56,996 bases of DNA. It comes from Bacilli bacterium. Its GTDB lineage: Bacteria > Bacillota_I > Bacilli_A > RF39 > UBA660. A program made the position numbers and the translations under genes. Shown here piece after piece: positions 8,992 to 17,428 of this stretch (position 1 is its first letter; each line of letters opens with the position of its first letter). The DNA lies in the NCBI GenBank assembly GCA_017411405.1, contig JAFQQE010000003.1:1-56996 (forward strand), given 5' to 3'. Below the pieces are notes generated by a model. The model was not told the DNA's origin. It searched no databases and saw nothing but the letters and a program-made list of their open reading frames with translations.

Positions 8992-9047
8992 GACTAGTAA
9001 TTTAATATAAAATGGTGTATTATTATTTTAGAAAGTAGGAGAGTAAA

Positions 9048-9890
9048 ATGGGAAATTTAATGTTAAAATTAAAAAGATTTTTAGGAAATAGAAATACTAT
9101 AACTATAATTTGTGTGATTGCTGGAGTGGCTGTACTTTTGTTTGGTTACAATATAAGAGTGAATCAAGCTGTTCAACCTATAAGTGTTCCATATGCATTG
9201 AAAAGAATAGAACCAAAAAGTAAAGTTGAATCAGAAAATGTAGGGACAATAAAGGTTAGTGGAGCTTTTGTTGAACAAACAACTGATTTAATAACTAGTA
9301 AATCTTATATTTTGAATAACGAATGGTATGTAAATTATGATACTGTAATTCCAGAAGGTGGGTTATTTTATAAATCACAGTTAGTTACAAAAGATGAACT
9401 TCCTGATACTGCTTTTGATGAAATTCCTGATGGTGCTACTATATTTAGTTTATCTGTTGATAGTCATAGTACTTATGGAAATTCTATTATGCCGGGTAAT
9501 TTCATTGATTTATATTTAAAAGCAGTTGATGAACAAGGAAAAATTATTTTTGGAAAATTTATAGAGAGTATTAAAGTATTATCTGTTAGAGATTCAGGTG
9601 GAAACGATGTTTTTGCAGATAGTGATGTTAGTAGAACTAGTGGAGAATTATTATTTGCTGTTAAGGATGATTTATTTATGTTGTTAAGTGAAGCAGTTTT
9701 TGTAGGAGGAATTGATATTATTCCAGTACCTAGAAATGAAGCTTATAGGAGTGAAGGAGATACAGAAAATGGTACTCAAGTTTCAAAACAAGAACTAGTT
9801 GACTTTATATTAGAGAAAGTTTCTGAATTGTCCGATGATATAGATTTATCAAATGATATAGTAAATAATAATTATAACAGTGTAGAATAA
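9048..9890 (+). CDS. cpaB: CpaB/RcpC-like Flp pilus assembly protein
   Basis: 280 residues with one N-terminal membrane segment (about 17-35) and an extracytoplasmic SAF-like region. The CpaB/RcpC signature is visible as IPDGATIFSLSVDS followed by IMPGNFIDLYL (about 146-176), then a further beta domain with PVPRNEAYRS near 227. CpaB/RcpC proteins act in the envelope in Tad pilus biogenesis and may bind peptidoglycan. The C-terminal 40 residues are acidic. TAGGAG precedes the ATG; its stop overlaps the start region of cpaF. Confidence 0.8.
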   Translation: MGNLMLKLKRFLGNRNTITIICVIAGVAVLLFGYNIRVNQAVQPISVPYALKRIEPKSKVESENVGTIKVSGAFVEQTTDLITSKSYILNNEWYVNYDTVIPEGGLFYKSQLVTKDELPDTAFDEIPDGATIFSLSVDSHSTYGNSIMPGNFIDLYLKAVDEQGKIIFGKFIESIKVLSVRDSGGNDVFADSDVSRTSGELLFAVKDDLFMLLSEAVFVGGIDIIPVPRNEAYRSEGDTENGTQVSKQELVDFILEKVSELSDDIDLSNDIVNNNYNSVE

Positions 9891-9901
9891 TGGGTGATTG
9901 T

Positions 9902-10981
9902 ATGAATGATGCAGTATTTTCTCAATTGGATTTTGGGCCATTAAAAGAATTTTTAGAAACTGATGATATAACAGATATATCATATAGTAATGGAGGACAA
10001 CTTTGGTTAAAAAGTTTAACTAAAGGAATTTATCAAGTTACCAGACCAGATATAAATAATGTTTTAATGGAAAAGTTGGCATTTCAATGTTCTAATGTTA
10101 TGGGGAAAACTTTTAATATGGCTTCACCATTCCTAGATGCTGAAAGTGCTGAATTACGTATGAATTTTATACATGATTCTATTAGTACTAATGGAATTGC
10201 TTGTGTTATACGTAAAACTCCGGCTAAAATTCGATTAAATAAAGATAAATTGATTAATGAAAGATATACTACAATAGAAATACATGATTTTCTATTAAAA
10301 TGTGTTGAGGGACATTGTAATATTATAGTTAGTGGAGAAACTGGAAGTGGTAAAACTGAATTAGTCAAATATTTAGCAAGTTACACTAAAGAAAATGAAA
10401 AAATTATTACTATAGAAGATACTTTAGAATTGCATTTAGATAAGATATTTCCACATAGAGATATTGTTGCAGTAAAAACAAATAATATCGCATCATATTC
10501 TGATGTATTGGTTTCGTGTATGAGACAAAATCCTAAATGGATACTTTTATCAGAAGTTCGTAGTGCCGAGGCTGTTCTTGCTGTACGTAACTCTATATCT
10601 AGTGGACATAATATTTTATCTACTATACATGCTGATAAGGCAAGTGGTATTCCATTACGTATGTATTCACTTCTTGAAACGAGTCAAGATGTCGAGCAAT
10701 TTTTAAGTACTATACATAAGTATGTACAAATTGGAATTTATGTAAAAGGATATTTTAGTAAAGAGTTAAATAGATTTCAAAGAGAAATATTTGAGGTTTG
10801 TGAATTTTATGTTAATGAAAAGAATCAACCTAAAAAGAATATTATTTACAAGAAATTTATGAATGGTAAATTTCAAATTCAAAATCCTACAAAATACTTA
10901 TTGGATTATTTAAGTGTTCAAGGTGTAATATTACCAGAGGATACTTTCAAATTAGGTAGTGTTAATAAAGGAGAAGAATAG
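9902..10981 (+). CDS. cpaF: CpaF/TadA-type secretion ATPase
   Basis: I prefer the ATG at 9902 (359 aa): GGGTGAT lies 5 bases upstream, whereas the ATG at 9890 overlaps the previous stop and has no site. The N-terminal domain is short. Walker A is GETGSGKTE (about 145-153), the Asp/Glu box follows in IEDTLELH, Walker B is ILLSEVR and the His box is HNILSTIHAD, all intact. This hexameric GSPII/E ATPase powers pilus assembly or secretion from the cytoplasmic face. It lacks the N-terminal receiver-like extension of many CpaF proteins. Flanked by its CpaB-like and TadB/TadC partners. Confidence 0.92.
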   Translation: MNDAVFSQLDFGPLKEFLETDDITDISYSNGGQLWLKSLTKGIYQVTRPDINNVLMEKLAFQCSNVMGKTFNMASPFLDAESAELRMNFIHDSISTNGIACVIRKTPAKIRLNKDKLINERYTTIEIHDFLLKCVEGHCNIIVSGETGSGKTELVKYLASYTKENEKIITIEDTLELHLDKIFPHRDIVAVKTNNIASYSDVLVSCMRQNPKWILLSEVRSAEAVLAVRNSISSGHNILSTIHADKASGIPLRMYSLLETSQDVEQFLSTIHKYVQIGIYVKGYFSKELNRFQREIFEVCEFYVNEKNQPKKNIIYKKFMNGKFQIQNPTKYLLDYLSVQGVILPEDTFKLGSVNKGEE

Positions 10982-10994
10982 AAAGGATGATGAC

Positions 10995-11891
10995 ATGATT
11001 GAAAGTATTTTAATTTTGTTTTTAGCTATTTTTGCACTTGTTTCAAGATTTGGTAAAAATGATAGTGTTGGTGATACTGTAAAAAGTAAGTTAAAAAACA
11101 CATTATCAAAAATTATGCCTTATAATTATGAAGATGTAAAAAAGAAAGCTAAAGAGTTAGGTCAATCTTTTAGTGCTAAACAGTATATTTTTCAATTTAT
11201 ATTATTTTTATTAGGTGGTGGAGGCGTTGCTTTTTTATATTTTAGAAGTTTATCTTGGGCAATAATATATGGTTTTCTTGCAACAACTTTTATACCTTAT
11301 TTAAGTATTCTTAAATATAATCGTATTTATAGTGAATATTTATTTGAATGTATACAAACATATTGTACTAATGTTATTATGGAATTTAATACTACGCAAT
11401 CTTTTGTTAAATCTTTAGAAGGTGTTATAGAAAGTGGCGTTTTGGAAGAACCGGTACTTGGTGATGTTAAAACTATGGTGGATATGGCGTATAAAAATGG
11501 TACTATTGATGAAAGTATTAATTGGTTTAATAAAAAGTATCCTTATTATATGGTAAAAAATATGCATCAATTATTTTTACAAATAACAAATGAAGGTGCT
11601 AAAGATTCTGGTGAATCTTTAGAAAATATGATGAGTGATATAGATGCATTAGTAGAAGGTGTATATAGAGACAAAATGGATAGAAAACAATTTTATAATA
11701 AATTTTTGACATTTGGTCTTTCTTTATATTTATTAGTCATGTTAATACAATTTTTATTAAATTCTTCTACATATATTGCGATGCTTGAATATTGGTATGT
11801 TCAAGTTATATTACATTTAATAATTATAGTAAATTCATTTTTCTTAGTTAGTGGAATTAAGTTTTATAATGAAGATACGGGGGTTGAATAA
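10995..11891 (+). CDS. TadB-like platform membrane protein (T2SSF family)
   Basis: The ATG at 10995 (298 aa) is preceded by GAAAGGATG; the longer frame back to 10959 overlaps cpaF and begins in charged residues. Hydrophobic segments near 1-17, 65-105, 240-260 and 270-290 flank a cytoplasmic helical domain (about 110-235) with the typical T2SSF pattern, including the acidic ESLENMMSDIDAL stretch before the last membrane pair. TadB and TadC form the inner-membrane platform rotated by CpaF. Ends 3 bases before the TadC-like gene. Confidence 0.82.
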   Translation: MIESILILFLAIFALVSRFGKNDSVGDTVKSKLKNTLSKIMPYNYEDVKKKAKELGQSFSAKQYIFQFILFLLGGGGVAFLYFRSLSWAIIYGFLATTFIPYLSILKYNRIYSEYLFECIQTYCTNVIMEFNTTQSFVKSLEGVIESGVLEEPVLGDVKTMVDMAYKNGTIDESINWFNKKYPYYMVKNMHQLFLQITNEGAKDSGESLENMMSDIDALVEGVYRDKMDRKQFYNKFLTFGLSLYLLVMLIQFLLNSSTYIAMLEYWYVQVILHLIIIVNSFFLVSGIKFYNEDTGVE

Positions 11892-11894
11892 TAT

Positions 11895-12677
11895 ATGTGG
11901 ATTGAAGTTGTCGTAATTTTAATATTGATTTTAATTGCTTTACAAGCTAATGGTAGTATTAGTTTAAATAAATTTATAAAAGATAATAATGATTATTTCA
12001 AAACTTTAAAAGAAGATGACTATGAGTTTTTACTTAGAGCTAGATATGGTGATGGTATAGATTCTGATTTACTATTTAATGGTAGATTAAGAGATGGATG
12101 GCTTACTATCGTTTTATTTATATTTTTATTTATTAATTCATTAGATTATACAAAAGTAATAATTTCGATAATAGCTGGATATTTTGTATTTAAAATGGGT
12201 TATATAAAACTTAAGAATTATTATAAAGCTCATTTACATGAAATAGATTCTATGCTTCCTTATTATTTAAAAAGTTTAGAAATATTAATACAACATTATA
12301 CAGTTCCTGTAGCAATAGGAAAATCTTTAAGTGACGCTCCTAAGATATTTCAAGAAGGGTTAAAAGAACTTTTAAGAAAGATTAATGCTGGAGATAGTTC
12401 AATTACTCCTTATATGGATTTTGCTAAAGATTATCCTGTTAGAGATTCTATGAGAATGATGAGACTTTTATATAGATTAAGTCTAGGTAGTCAAGAAAGA
12501 AAACAAGAACAATTATTACAATTTTCTAGATCTATATCAAGTTTACAATTAAAAGCTAGAGAAAATAGATATAAAAATAGATTAGAAAAGATGGAAAGTA
12601 AAACTATGATTATGTTAGTTTGTACTGGAGTAGGAGTAATGATATTACTAGTAATCTCTATAATGAATATGTTTTAA
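11895..12677 (+). CDS. TadC-like platform membrane protein (T2SSF family)
   Basis: 260 residues with membrane segments near 1-18, 70-100 and a final one at 235-258, and a central helical domain (about 110-230) rich in Lys/Arg/Leu with the TadC-like stretch LLYRLSLGSQERKQEQLLQF. Last gene of the pilus operon. No prepilin peptidase, TadZ or outer-membrane secretin follows, which fits a single-membrane organism, but the peptidase and major pilin must be encoded elsewhere. Confidence 0.8.
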   Translation: MWIEVVVILILILIALQANGSISLNKFIKDNNDYFKTLKEDDYEFLLRARYGDGIDSDLLFNGRLRDGWLTIVLFIFLFINSLDYTKVIISIIAGYFVFKMGYIKLKNYYKAHLHEIDSMLPYYLKSLEILIQHYTVPVAIGKSLSDAPKIFQEGLKELLRKINAGDSSITPYMDFAKDYPVRDSMRMMRLLYRLSLGSQERKQEQLLQFSRSISSLQLKARENRYKNRLEKMESKTMIMLVCTGVGVMILLVISIMNMF

Positions 12678-12729
12678 TTAACATATTTTTTTTATTTATT
12701 TAAAATTTTTATATAATTATAATTTTATT

Positions 12730-12738
12730 TGATATAAT
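12730..12738 (+). promoter_or_regulatory. extended -10 promoter of rimM-trmD
   Basis: TGATATAAT is a perfect extended -10, 22 bases before the rimM start; the region ahead is nearly pure A/T with no distinct -35. Confidence 0.55.
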
Positions 12739-12759
12739 AAAAGTGAAAAAGGTGATATT

Positions 12760-13242
12760 ATGGATTTGGTTTATGTAGGAAAGATTGTCAATACTCATGG
12801 AATAAAAGGTGAATTAAGAATTAAAAGTGATTTTGAAAAGAAAGAACTAGTATTTAAAGTAGGAAATAAGATTATAATAGATAGTGAAGAACATATTATA
12901 AGAAGTTATAGATATCATAAGATATTTGATATGATTACTATAGATGATTTTAATAATATAAATGATGTGTTAAAATATGTAGGTAAAAATGTATATGTTA
13001 GTCGTTCGTCTTTAGCACTTAATAGTGATGATTATTTATTAAGTGATCTAATTGGATTGAACGTAGTTTTTAATAATATTAGTTATGGTGTAGTTAGTGA
13101 TTATTCAAATAGTGTTAATCCATTATTAAAAATAGAGTATGAAAAGAATTATTATATTCCTATTAATTCATCTTATATAAAAAGTGTTGATTTAGCTAAT
13201 AAAAAAATTATAGTTGATAATATAGAAGGGTTGATTATATGA
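12760..13242 (+). CDS. rimM: ribosome maturation factor RimM
   Basis: 160 residues. The N-terminal RimM barrel begins VGKIVNTHGIKGELRIKS, and the C-terminal PRC-like barrel follows from about residue 92 (DYLLSDLIGLNVVF). RimM helps assemble the 30S head and binds S19. It overlaps trmD by 4 bases (ATGA), the common rimM-trmD coupling; rpsP, usually ahead of rimM, is not here. Confidence 0.95.
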   Translation: MDLVYVGKIVNTHGIKGELRIKSDFEKKELVFKVGNKIIIDSEEHIIRSYRYHKIFDMITIDDFNNINDVLKYVGKNVYVSRSSLALNSDDYLLSDLIGLNVVFNNISYGVVSDYSNSVNPLLKIEYEKNYYIPINSSYIKSVDLANKKIIVDNIEGLII

Positions 13243-13934
13243 AAATAAGTATTTTAACTTTATTTCCTAATTTATTTGATGGTTTTTTAACTGAATCTAT
13301 TATTAAACGTGCTATAGAAAAGAAAAAAGTAGAAATAGAAATAATTAATTTTAGAGACTTTAGTAATTCAAATAATAATCAAGTGGATGATACTCCATAT
13401 GGTGGAGGTGCTGGAATGGTGCTTATGTGTCAACCTATATTTGATGCAATAGAAAGTATTAAAACTTCTGATTCTATAGTTATTATGATGTCTCCTGATG
13501 GAATAAAGTATAATCAAAAGTATGCAAAAAAAATGCTTGATTATAAACATATTATATTATTATGTGGTCATTATGAAGGTTTTGACGAACGTATAAAGTC
13601 TATAGTTGATATGGAAGTTAGTATAGGTGATTTTGTATTAACTGGTGGAGAAATACCAGCGATGGCTATTACGGATAGTGTTGTACGTTTGATAGAAGGC
13701 GTTATTAGTAGCGATAGTTTAGTTAGTGAATCTTTTGAAGATGATTTATTGGATTTTCCTGTTTATACTAAACCAGCTAATTTTAGAGGTTTAACTGTTC
13801 CTGATGTATTATTAAGTGGTGATCATAAAAAAATTAAAGAGTGGAGATATAATGCTAGAATAGAAAAAACTAAAGCAAAAAGAAAAGATATTATGAGGGT
13901 TATGGATGATGAAAGTAGTATTTCTAAAGAATAA
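13239..13934 (+). CDS. trmD: tRNA (guanine-37-N1)-methyltransferase TrmD
   Basis: 231 residues. SPOUT-knot motifs are intact: PYGGGAGMVL near residue 50, CGHYEGFDERI near 110 and IGDFVLTGGEIPAM near 130-145, followed by the helical C-terminal domain. It methylates G37 of tRNAs reading CNN codons (including tRNA-Pro and tRNA-Arg, both encoded later in this window) and prevents +1 frameshifting. Its 3-prime end overlaps the next gene by 29 bases; rplS does not follow. Confidence 0.96.
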   Translation: MKISILTLFPNLFDGFLTESIIKRAIEKKKVEIEIINFRDFSNSNNNQVDDTPYGGGAGMVLMCQPIFDAIESIKTSDSIVIMMSPDGIKYNQKYAKKMLDYKHIILLCGHYEGFDERIKSIVDMEVSIGDFVLTGGEIPAMAITDSVVRLIEGVISSDSLVSESFEDDLLDFPVYTKPANFRGLTVPDVLLSGDHKKIKEWRYNARIEKTKAKRKDIMRVMDDESSISKE

Positions 13935-14286
13935 TATTAATAGTAATTATAAATTAAATAATTCTGTTGGTTATAGATTTAAACCAAGAAAGAATATAGA
14001 TTCTTTAGTGATTTATAACAATGAAATGATAAAATATATTTTAAATAAAAAGATTAGAAAAGATATAAATAATTGTAAAAAGTCGATTAACTTAATGTTA
14101 AAAAGTAATATTACTTTAGTAAGTGATTGTGATATGATGGTAGATGAACTTAAAAGAATTGCAAATGTTTTAGAAAATAAATATATGAAGTATTTTAATG
14201 AATTTGAATATTTTGATTTAGTTAAAGAAATATATAATTTAAATATGGAAATATTAACAAAAAAGAAATTAATTGAGAGTAAATAG
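13906..14286 (+). CDS. small protein of unknown function (126 aa)
   Basis: Not recognised. Basic and helical, no membrane segment; residues 45-126 look like two or three amphipathic helices with two cysteines (NNCKKS, SDCDMM). It starts inside the end of trmD in another frame with GAGGGTTATGG upstream; a second ATG follows at 13909. The overlap with trmD and the small gap to spoIVFA suggest it is co-transcribed with both. Confidence 0.65.
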   Translation: MMKVVFLKNNINSNYKLNNSVGYRFKPRKNIDSLVIYNNEMIKYILNKKIRKDINNCKKSINLMLKSNITLVSDCDMMVDELKRIANVLENKYMKYFNEFEYFDLVKEIYNLNMEILTKKKLIESK

Positions 14287-14328
14287 TATTTATTTATTCT
14301 TTTTTTCATATAAATTAATGGTGATAAT

Positions 14329-14865
14329 ATGGCAAAGAAATATATTAAAAGTTTTGTTGTAAAATGTTTAGTTTGTGTAATATTGTTTTTAGTAATTTCT
14401 ATTATATGTAATTTTAGTAATACTAATTTATTATGGTTTAAGAATAATATTTATAATAATAGTATAGATTTTAGTTTTTTTAATAAGATATATAATAAAT
14501 ATATAGATAAATATTTGCCTTTTGATATATATGAGGAAAAGATTGTAATGAGTGATGGATTAATATATGAAAGTAGTGAAAAATATTTAGATGGTGTTTC
14601 TTTAAAAGTGGGAGATAATTATAATATTAGCAGTTTATGTGGAGGTATAGTAGTTTATATTGGAAATAAAGATAATTTAGGCAATACCGTTATTATCCAA
14701 GGGACTGATGGCGTTGATTATTGGTATTCTAATATAAGTAATCTAAGTGTAAATTTATATGATTATATAGAAAAAGATGTTTTGATAGGAACTAGTAGTG
14801 GGGAAAAAATATATTTAACTTTTATAAAAGATGGTGAATATTTAAATTATGAAGACTTTATTTAA
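14329..14865 (+). CDS. spoIVFA: SpoIVFA-like protein (degenerate LytM/M23 domain)
   Basis: 178 residues: a basic start, one membrane segment (about 9-27) and an outward C-terminal LytM-like domain (about 95-175) with GGIVVYIGNKDNLGNTVIIQ, close to SpoIVFA. The zinc-binding His/Asp of active M23 peptidases are missing, as in SpoIVFA, which is a non-enzymatic regulator of SpoIVFB in the forespore outer membrane. It overlaps spoIVFB by 17 bases and lies just before rplU-prp-rpmA, exactly the Bacillus subtilis order. A weak sigma-E-like -10 (CATATAAA at 14307) lies upstream but its -35 is poor. Confidence 0.85.
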   Translation: MAKKYIKSFVVKCLVCVILFLVISIICNFSNTNLLWFKNNIYNNSIDFSFFNKIYNKYIDKYLPFDIYEEKIVMSDGLIYESSEKYLDGVSLKVGDNYNISSLCGGIVVYIGNKDNLGNTVIIQGTDGVDYWYSNISNLSVNLYDYIEKDVLIGTSSGEKIYLTFIKDGEYLNYEDFI

Positions 14866-15592
14866 AATAAATATATTTACTTATTTATTTTTTTTATTAT
14901 CTATGTTATCTGGTTATTTTAAAGAGATTAGTATTGCTTATATTATTTTAATTATACATGAATTAGGGCATTTTTTTTTGATGAAATATTATGATATAAA
15001 TGTAGATAATATTACTTTATATCCTTATGGTGGTATGATTAAAAGTAATATGCTTATAAATACTAATTCTTTAAGAGTTTTGATTATTAGTTTGGGTGGT
15101 ATATTAAGTCAAGTTTTATTATATATAGTTATGTTTTTTTTATATAAATTTTATGTAATTGATTTTAATATATTTAGTTTATTTATTAAATATAATTTAT
15201 ATATTATTATATTTAATTTATTACCTATTTATCCTTTAGATGGTTTTAAAATATTAAGTAGTATATTAGAACTAATATTTAATTTTAAATTAAGTATAAA
15301 GATTAGTTTTATTATTAATATCATTTTTTTAGTATTATTTATAATATATTTATATTTATTAAAAATTAATAATTATATGATAGTTATATTTTTATTATGT
15401 AGTTTATTTAATTATTTAAAAGAGATAAAATACATTATAAATAAGTTTTATATAGAGCGTATTATATATGATTTAAAATATAATGGATTAATTAGTGTAA
15501 ATAGTATAAGTAATATGTATAAAAATAAATTTAATTATATTAATGGTATTAATGAGGATGAATATTTAGAAAAGTCTTATAAAATAGGGTGA
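14849..15592 (+). CDS. spoIVFB: SpoIVFB-like site-2 intramembrane metalloprotease (M50)
   Basis: 247 residues, about six membrane segments. The zinc site is intact: HELGH at 37-41 inside a membrane helix and the third ligand in NLLPIYPLDG (D131). SpoIVFB cleaves pro-sigma-K within the membrane at a late stage of sporulation. The C-terminal 60 residues are a basic cytoplasmic tail; a full CBS domain is not visible. Context (spoIVFA before, L21 operon after) supports this over a general M50 protease. Translationally coupled to spoIVFA by overlap. Confidence 0.88.
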   Translation: MKTLFKINIFTYLFFLLSMLSGYFKEISIAYIILIIHELGHFFLMKYYDINVDNITLYPYGGMIKSNMLINTNSLRVLIISLGGILSQVLLYIVMFFLYKFYVIDFNIFSLFIKYNLYIIIFNLLPIYPLDGFKILSSILELIFNFKLSIKISFIINIIFLVLFIIYLYLLKINNYMIVIFLLCSLFNYLKEIKYIINKFYIERIIYDLKYNGLISVNSISNMYKNKFNYINGINEDEYLEKSYKIG

Positions 15593-15599
15593 AAATTGT

Positions 15600-15628
15600 T
15601 TGACAACTTGGTTATTATTTGATAATAT
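15600..15628 (+). promoter_or_regulatory. sigma-A promoter of rplU-prp-rpmA
   Basis: TTGACA, 17-base spacer, TAATAT: a near-perfect housekeeping promoter, starting 8 bases after the spoIVFB stop. Confidence 0.85.
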
Positions 15629-15635
15629 ACTATTG

Positions 15636-15714
15636 TTTGTAAGTGTTCTTATAAACCGCACTAAATAGGTTTAAGTTACTTTGTACACCTTAAGGGCGAG
15701 TCTTCAAAAAAAAT
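15636..15714 (+). ncRNA. probable L21 leader (ribosomal protein autoregulatory element)
   Basis: The transcribed leader of about 100 bases before rplU contains AAACC (15653-15657) able to pair with GGTTT (15668-15672), then a conserved-looking GTACACCTTAAGGGCGAGTC block. I recall Firmicute L21 leaders carrying similar blocks (Rfam L21_leader); a covariance search would decide. Confidence 0.55.
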
Positions 15715-15734
15715 ATATAAGGAGGAATAGACAC

Positions 15735-16034
15735 ATGAAAGCTATATTTGTTACAGGTGGAAAACAATATTATGTTTCTGAAGGAGACGTAATTTATGTT
15801 GAAAAATTAGATGTTGAAGCTGGAAAAGATATTGAATTTACTGATGTATTAATGGTTGGAGAAACTGTTGGTACTCCTAACGTTGAAGGTGCAAAAGTTG
15901 TTTGTACTGCTGAAAAAAGTGGAAAAGCTAAAAAAGTCATAGTATTTAAATATCATCCAAAGAAGAAATATCGTAAAACTCAAGGTCATAGACAACCATA
16001 TACTAAATTAGTAGTTAAAAAGATAGTTGGTTAA
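15735..16034 (+). CDS. rplU: 50S ribosomal protein L21
   Basis: 99 residues starting [18 protein letters not shown], the standard L21 start, with AAGGAGGAA upstream. The frame stays open back into the leader, but that part is the leader [19 protein letters not shown] near the end is the 23S-binding basic region. First gene of the L21-Prp-L27 operon. Confidence 0.97.
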   Translation: MKAIFVTGGKQYYVSEGDVIYVEKLDVEAGKDIEFTDVLMVGETVGTPNVEGAKVVCTAEKSGKAKKVIVFKYHPKKKYRKTQGHRQPYTKLVVKKIVG

Positions 16035-16037
16035 TTT

Positions 16038-16340
16038 ATGATTAATATTAAAAGATGTAATAATACTATTTCTATTAGTGGACATGCAAATTATGATGTG
16101 TATGGTAAAGATATAGTATGTGCTAGTGTAAGTAGTATAATTACTACTGCAGTTAATATTATTATGAATATTGATAGTACTGCAATAAGTTATCAAGATG
16201 ATGGAAAAGAAGTAGTTATTACAAATAATAATTCTAATGTTGTAGTAAATACGATATTAGATACTGTTTTTGATGAGTTAAAAGATTTAGCAAATCAATA
16301 TAAAAAGTATATTAAGATTGAGAGTGAGGGAAAGATATGA
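16038..16340 (+). CDS. prp: Prp cysteine protease (YsxB), L27 N-terminal processing
   Basis: 100 residues, the usual length. The catalytic His and Cys are in [19 protein letters not shown] (H16, C28). Prp cleaves the N-terminal extension of L27 in Firmicutes and their phages; the matching L27 extension is encoded by the very next gene, which overlaps by 4 bases. Confidence 0.93.
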   Translation: MINIKRCNNTISISGHANYDVYGKDIVCASVSSIITTAVNIIMNIDSTAISYQDDGKEVVITNNNSNVVVNTILDTVFDELKDLANQYKKYIKIESEGKI

Positions 16341-16627
16341 AAATGTTATTTTTAAGTTTAAATATTCAACGTTTTGCTCATGTTAAGGCTCAAGGTTCAA
16401 CACATAATGGCCGTGATAGTGAAGGTAGAAGATTAGGTGCTAAAGCAGCTGATGGTGAAACTATAAATGCTGGATCTATTATATATAGACAAAGAGGAAC
16501 TAAGATTTATCCTGGTAAAAACGTTGGTATGGGTAAAGATCATACATTATTTGCATTAGTTACTGGTGTAGTTAAGTATGAAAGATTAGGAAGAGATAAG
16601 AAAAAAGTTAGCGTTTATGAAGTTTAA
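16337..16627 (+). CDS. rpmA: 50S ribosomal protein L27 with cleavable N-terminal extension
   Basis: 96 residues. Instead of starting at the mature Ala, it carries [13 protein letters not shown] before [15 protein letters not shown]; this hydrophobic extension ending in F-A matches the Prp cleavage motif (LNLQFF-A in Staphylococcus). The body is typical L27 ([30 protein letters not shown]). GAGGG precedes the ATG; an alternative ATG is 6 bases later. A terminator follows; obg is not next. Confidence 0.96.
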   Translation: MKMLFLSLNIQRFAHVKAQGSTHNGRDSEGRRLGAKAADGETINAGSIIYRQRGTKIYPGKNVGMGKDHTLFALVTGVVKYERLGRDKKKVSVYEV

Positions 16628-16632
16628 TAAAG

Positions 16633-16657
16633 TATCATCTATTTGATGATATTTTTT
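16633..16657 (+). terminator. terminator of the L21-L27 operon
   Basis: TATCATC-TATTT-GATGATA stem followed by TTTTTT. Confidence 0.75.
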
Positions 16658-16705
16658 AGTAGACTAAATAAGATAATTTTAGTAAAATGTTTGTGAGGTG
16701 TAATT

Positions 16706-17344
16706 ATGCGATATAATGTTGTAAAAGGTGCAAATGAAATAATAGAAAATAGTAATTATTTAATAAAGAATCCTATAAATTATAAAAATAATTGGAGTAA
16801 GTTATTTGGTAATAATAATCCAATATGTTTAGAACTTGGTATGGGGAGAGGTAGTTTTATTATAGGAATGGCTAAAAAAAATCCTAATATAAATTATATT
16901 GGATTAGAGTTAGATGTTAATCAAACTGCAACTGCTGTTAAAAATATAAAAGATAATAAATTTAATAATCTTAAAATGATATGTGCTGATGCAAAAGATA
17001 TAGTTGATTTTTTTGGTAAAGAAATTGATACTATATATTTAACGTTTTCTGAACCGTGGCCAAAAAAACAAGATGAGAAAAAAAGATTTACTTCAGAAAA
17101 TTATTTGAGATTATATGATAGAATATTTAAAAAAAATAAACATATTATTTTAAAAACTGATAATAAGATATTGTTTGCATCTGCTATGGAAAGTTTAAGT
17201 TGTTATTGGTATTCTTTTGATAAGGTTAGTTTGGATTTACATAATGATGAAAGAAAAATAGAAAATATTATGACTGACTTTGAAATGCAATACTTTAAAG
17301 AACGTAGACCAATATATTATGTTGATGCATCATTTAAAAACTAA
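16706..17344 (+). CDS. trmB: tRNA (guanine-46-N7)-methyltransferase TrmB
   Basis: 212 residues. The SAM site is LELGMGRGSF near residue 46, and the family signature is TFSEPWPKKQDEKKRFT near 115 (usually FSDPWPK, so Asp is replaced by Glu here). It forms m7G46 in tRNA variable loops. GTGAGGTG precedes the ATG. Single gene between two terminators. Confidence 0.94.
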   Translation: MRYNVVKGANEIIENSNYLIKNPINYKNNWSKLFGNNNPICLELGMGRGSFIIGMAKKNPNINYIGLELDVNQTATAVKNIKDNKFNNLKMICADAKDIVDFFGKEIDTIYLTFSEPWPKKQDEKKRFTSENYLRLYDRIFKKNKHIILKTDNKILFASAMESLSCYWYSFDKVSLDLHNDERKIENIMTDFEMQYFKERRPIYYVDASFKN

Positions 17345-17353
17345 ATAAAAATT

Positions 17354-17383
17354 AAAGTATTTAATCACGAATACTTTTTTTTA
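17354..17383 (+). terminator. terminator of trmB
   Basis: AAAGTATT pairs with AATACTTT across an 8-base loop and is followed by a T run. Confidence 0.7.
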
Positions 17384-17428
17384 TTTTATATTTGTGTTAA
17401 AATTTTAATTAGGATAGAAGGTGATATT

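Noticed and set aside
10084-10368. Minus-strand open frame inside cpaF
   Set aside because: Opposite the Walker A region of cpaF, with no ribosome site.
12678-12732. Long T and A/T runs as possible replication origin or DnaA box cluster
   Set aside because: No TTATnCACA boxes seen; A/T richness here is ordinary for this genome.
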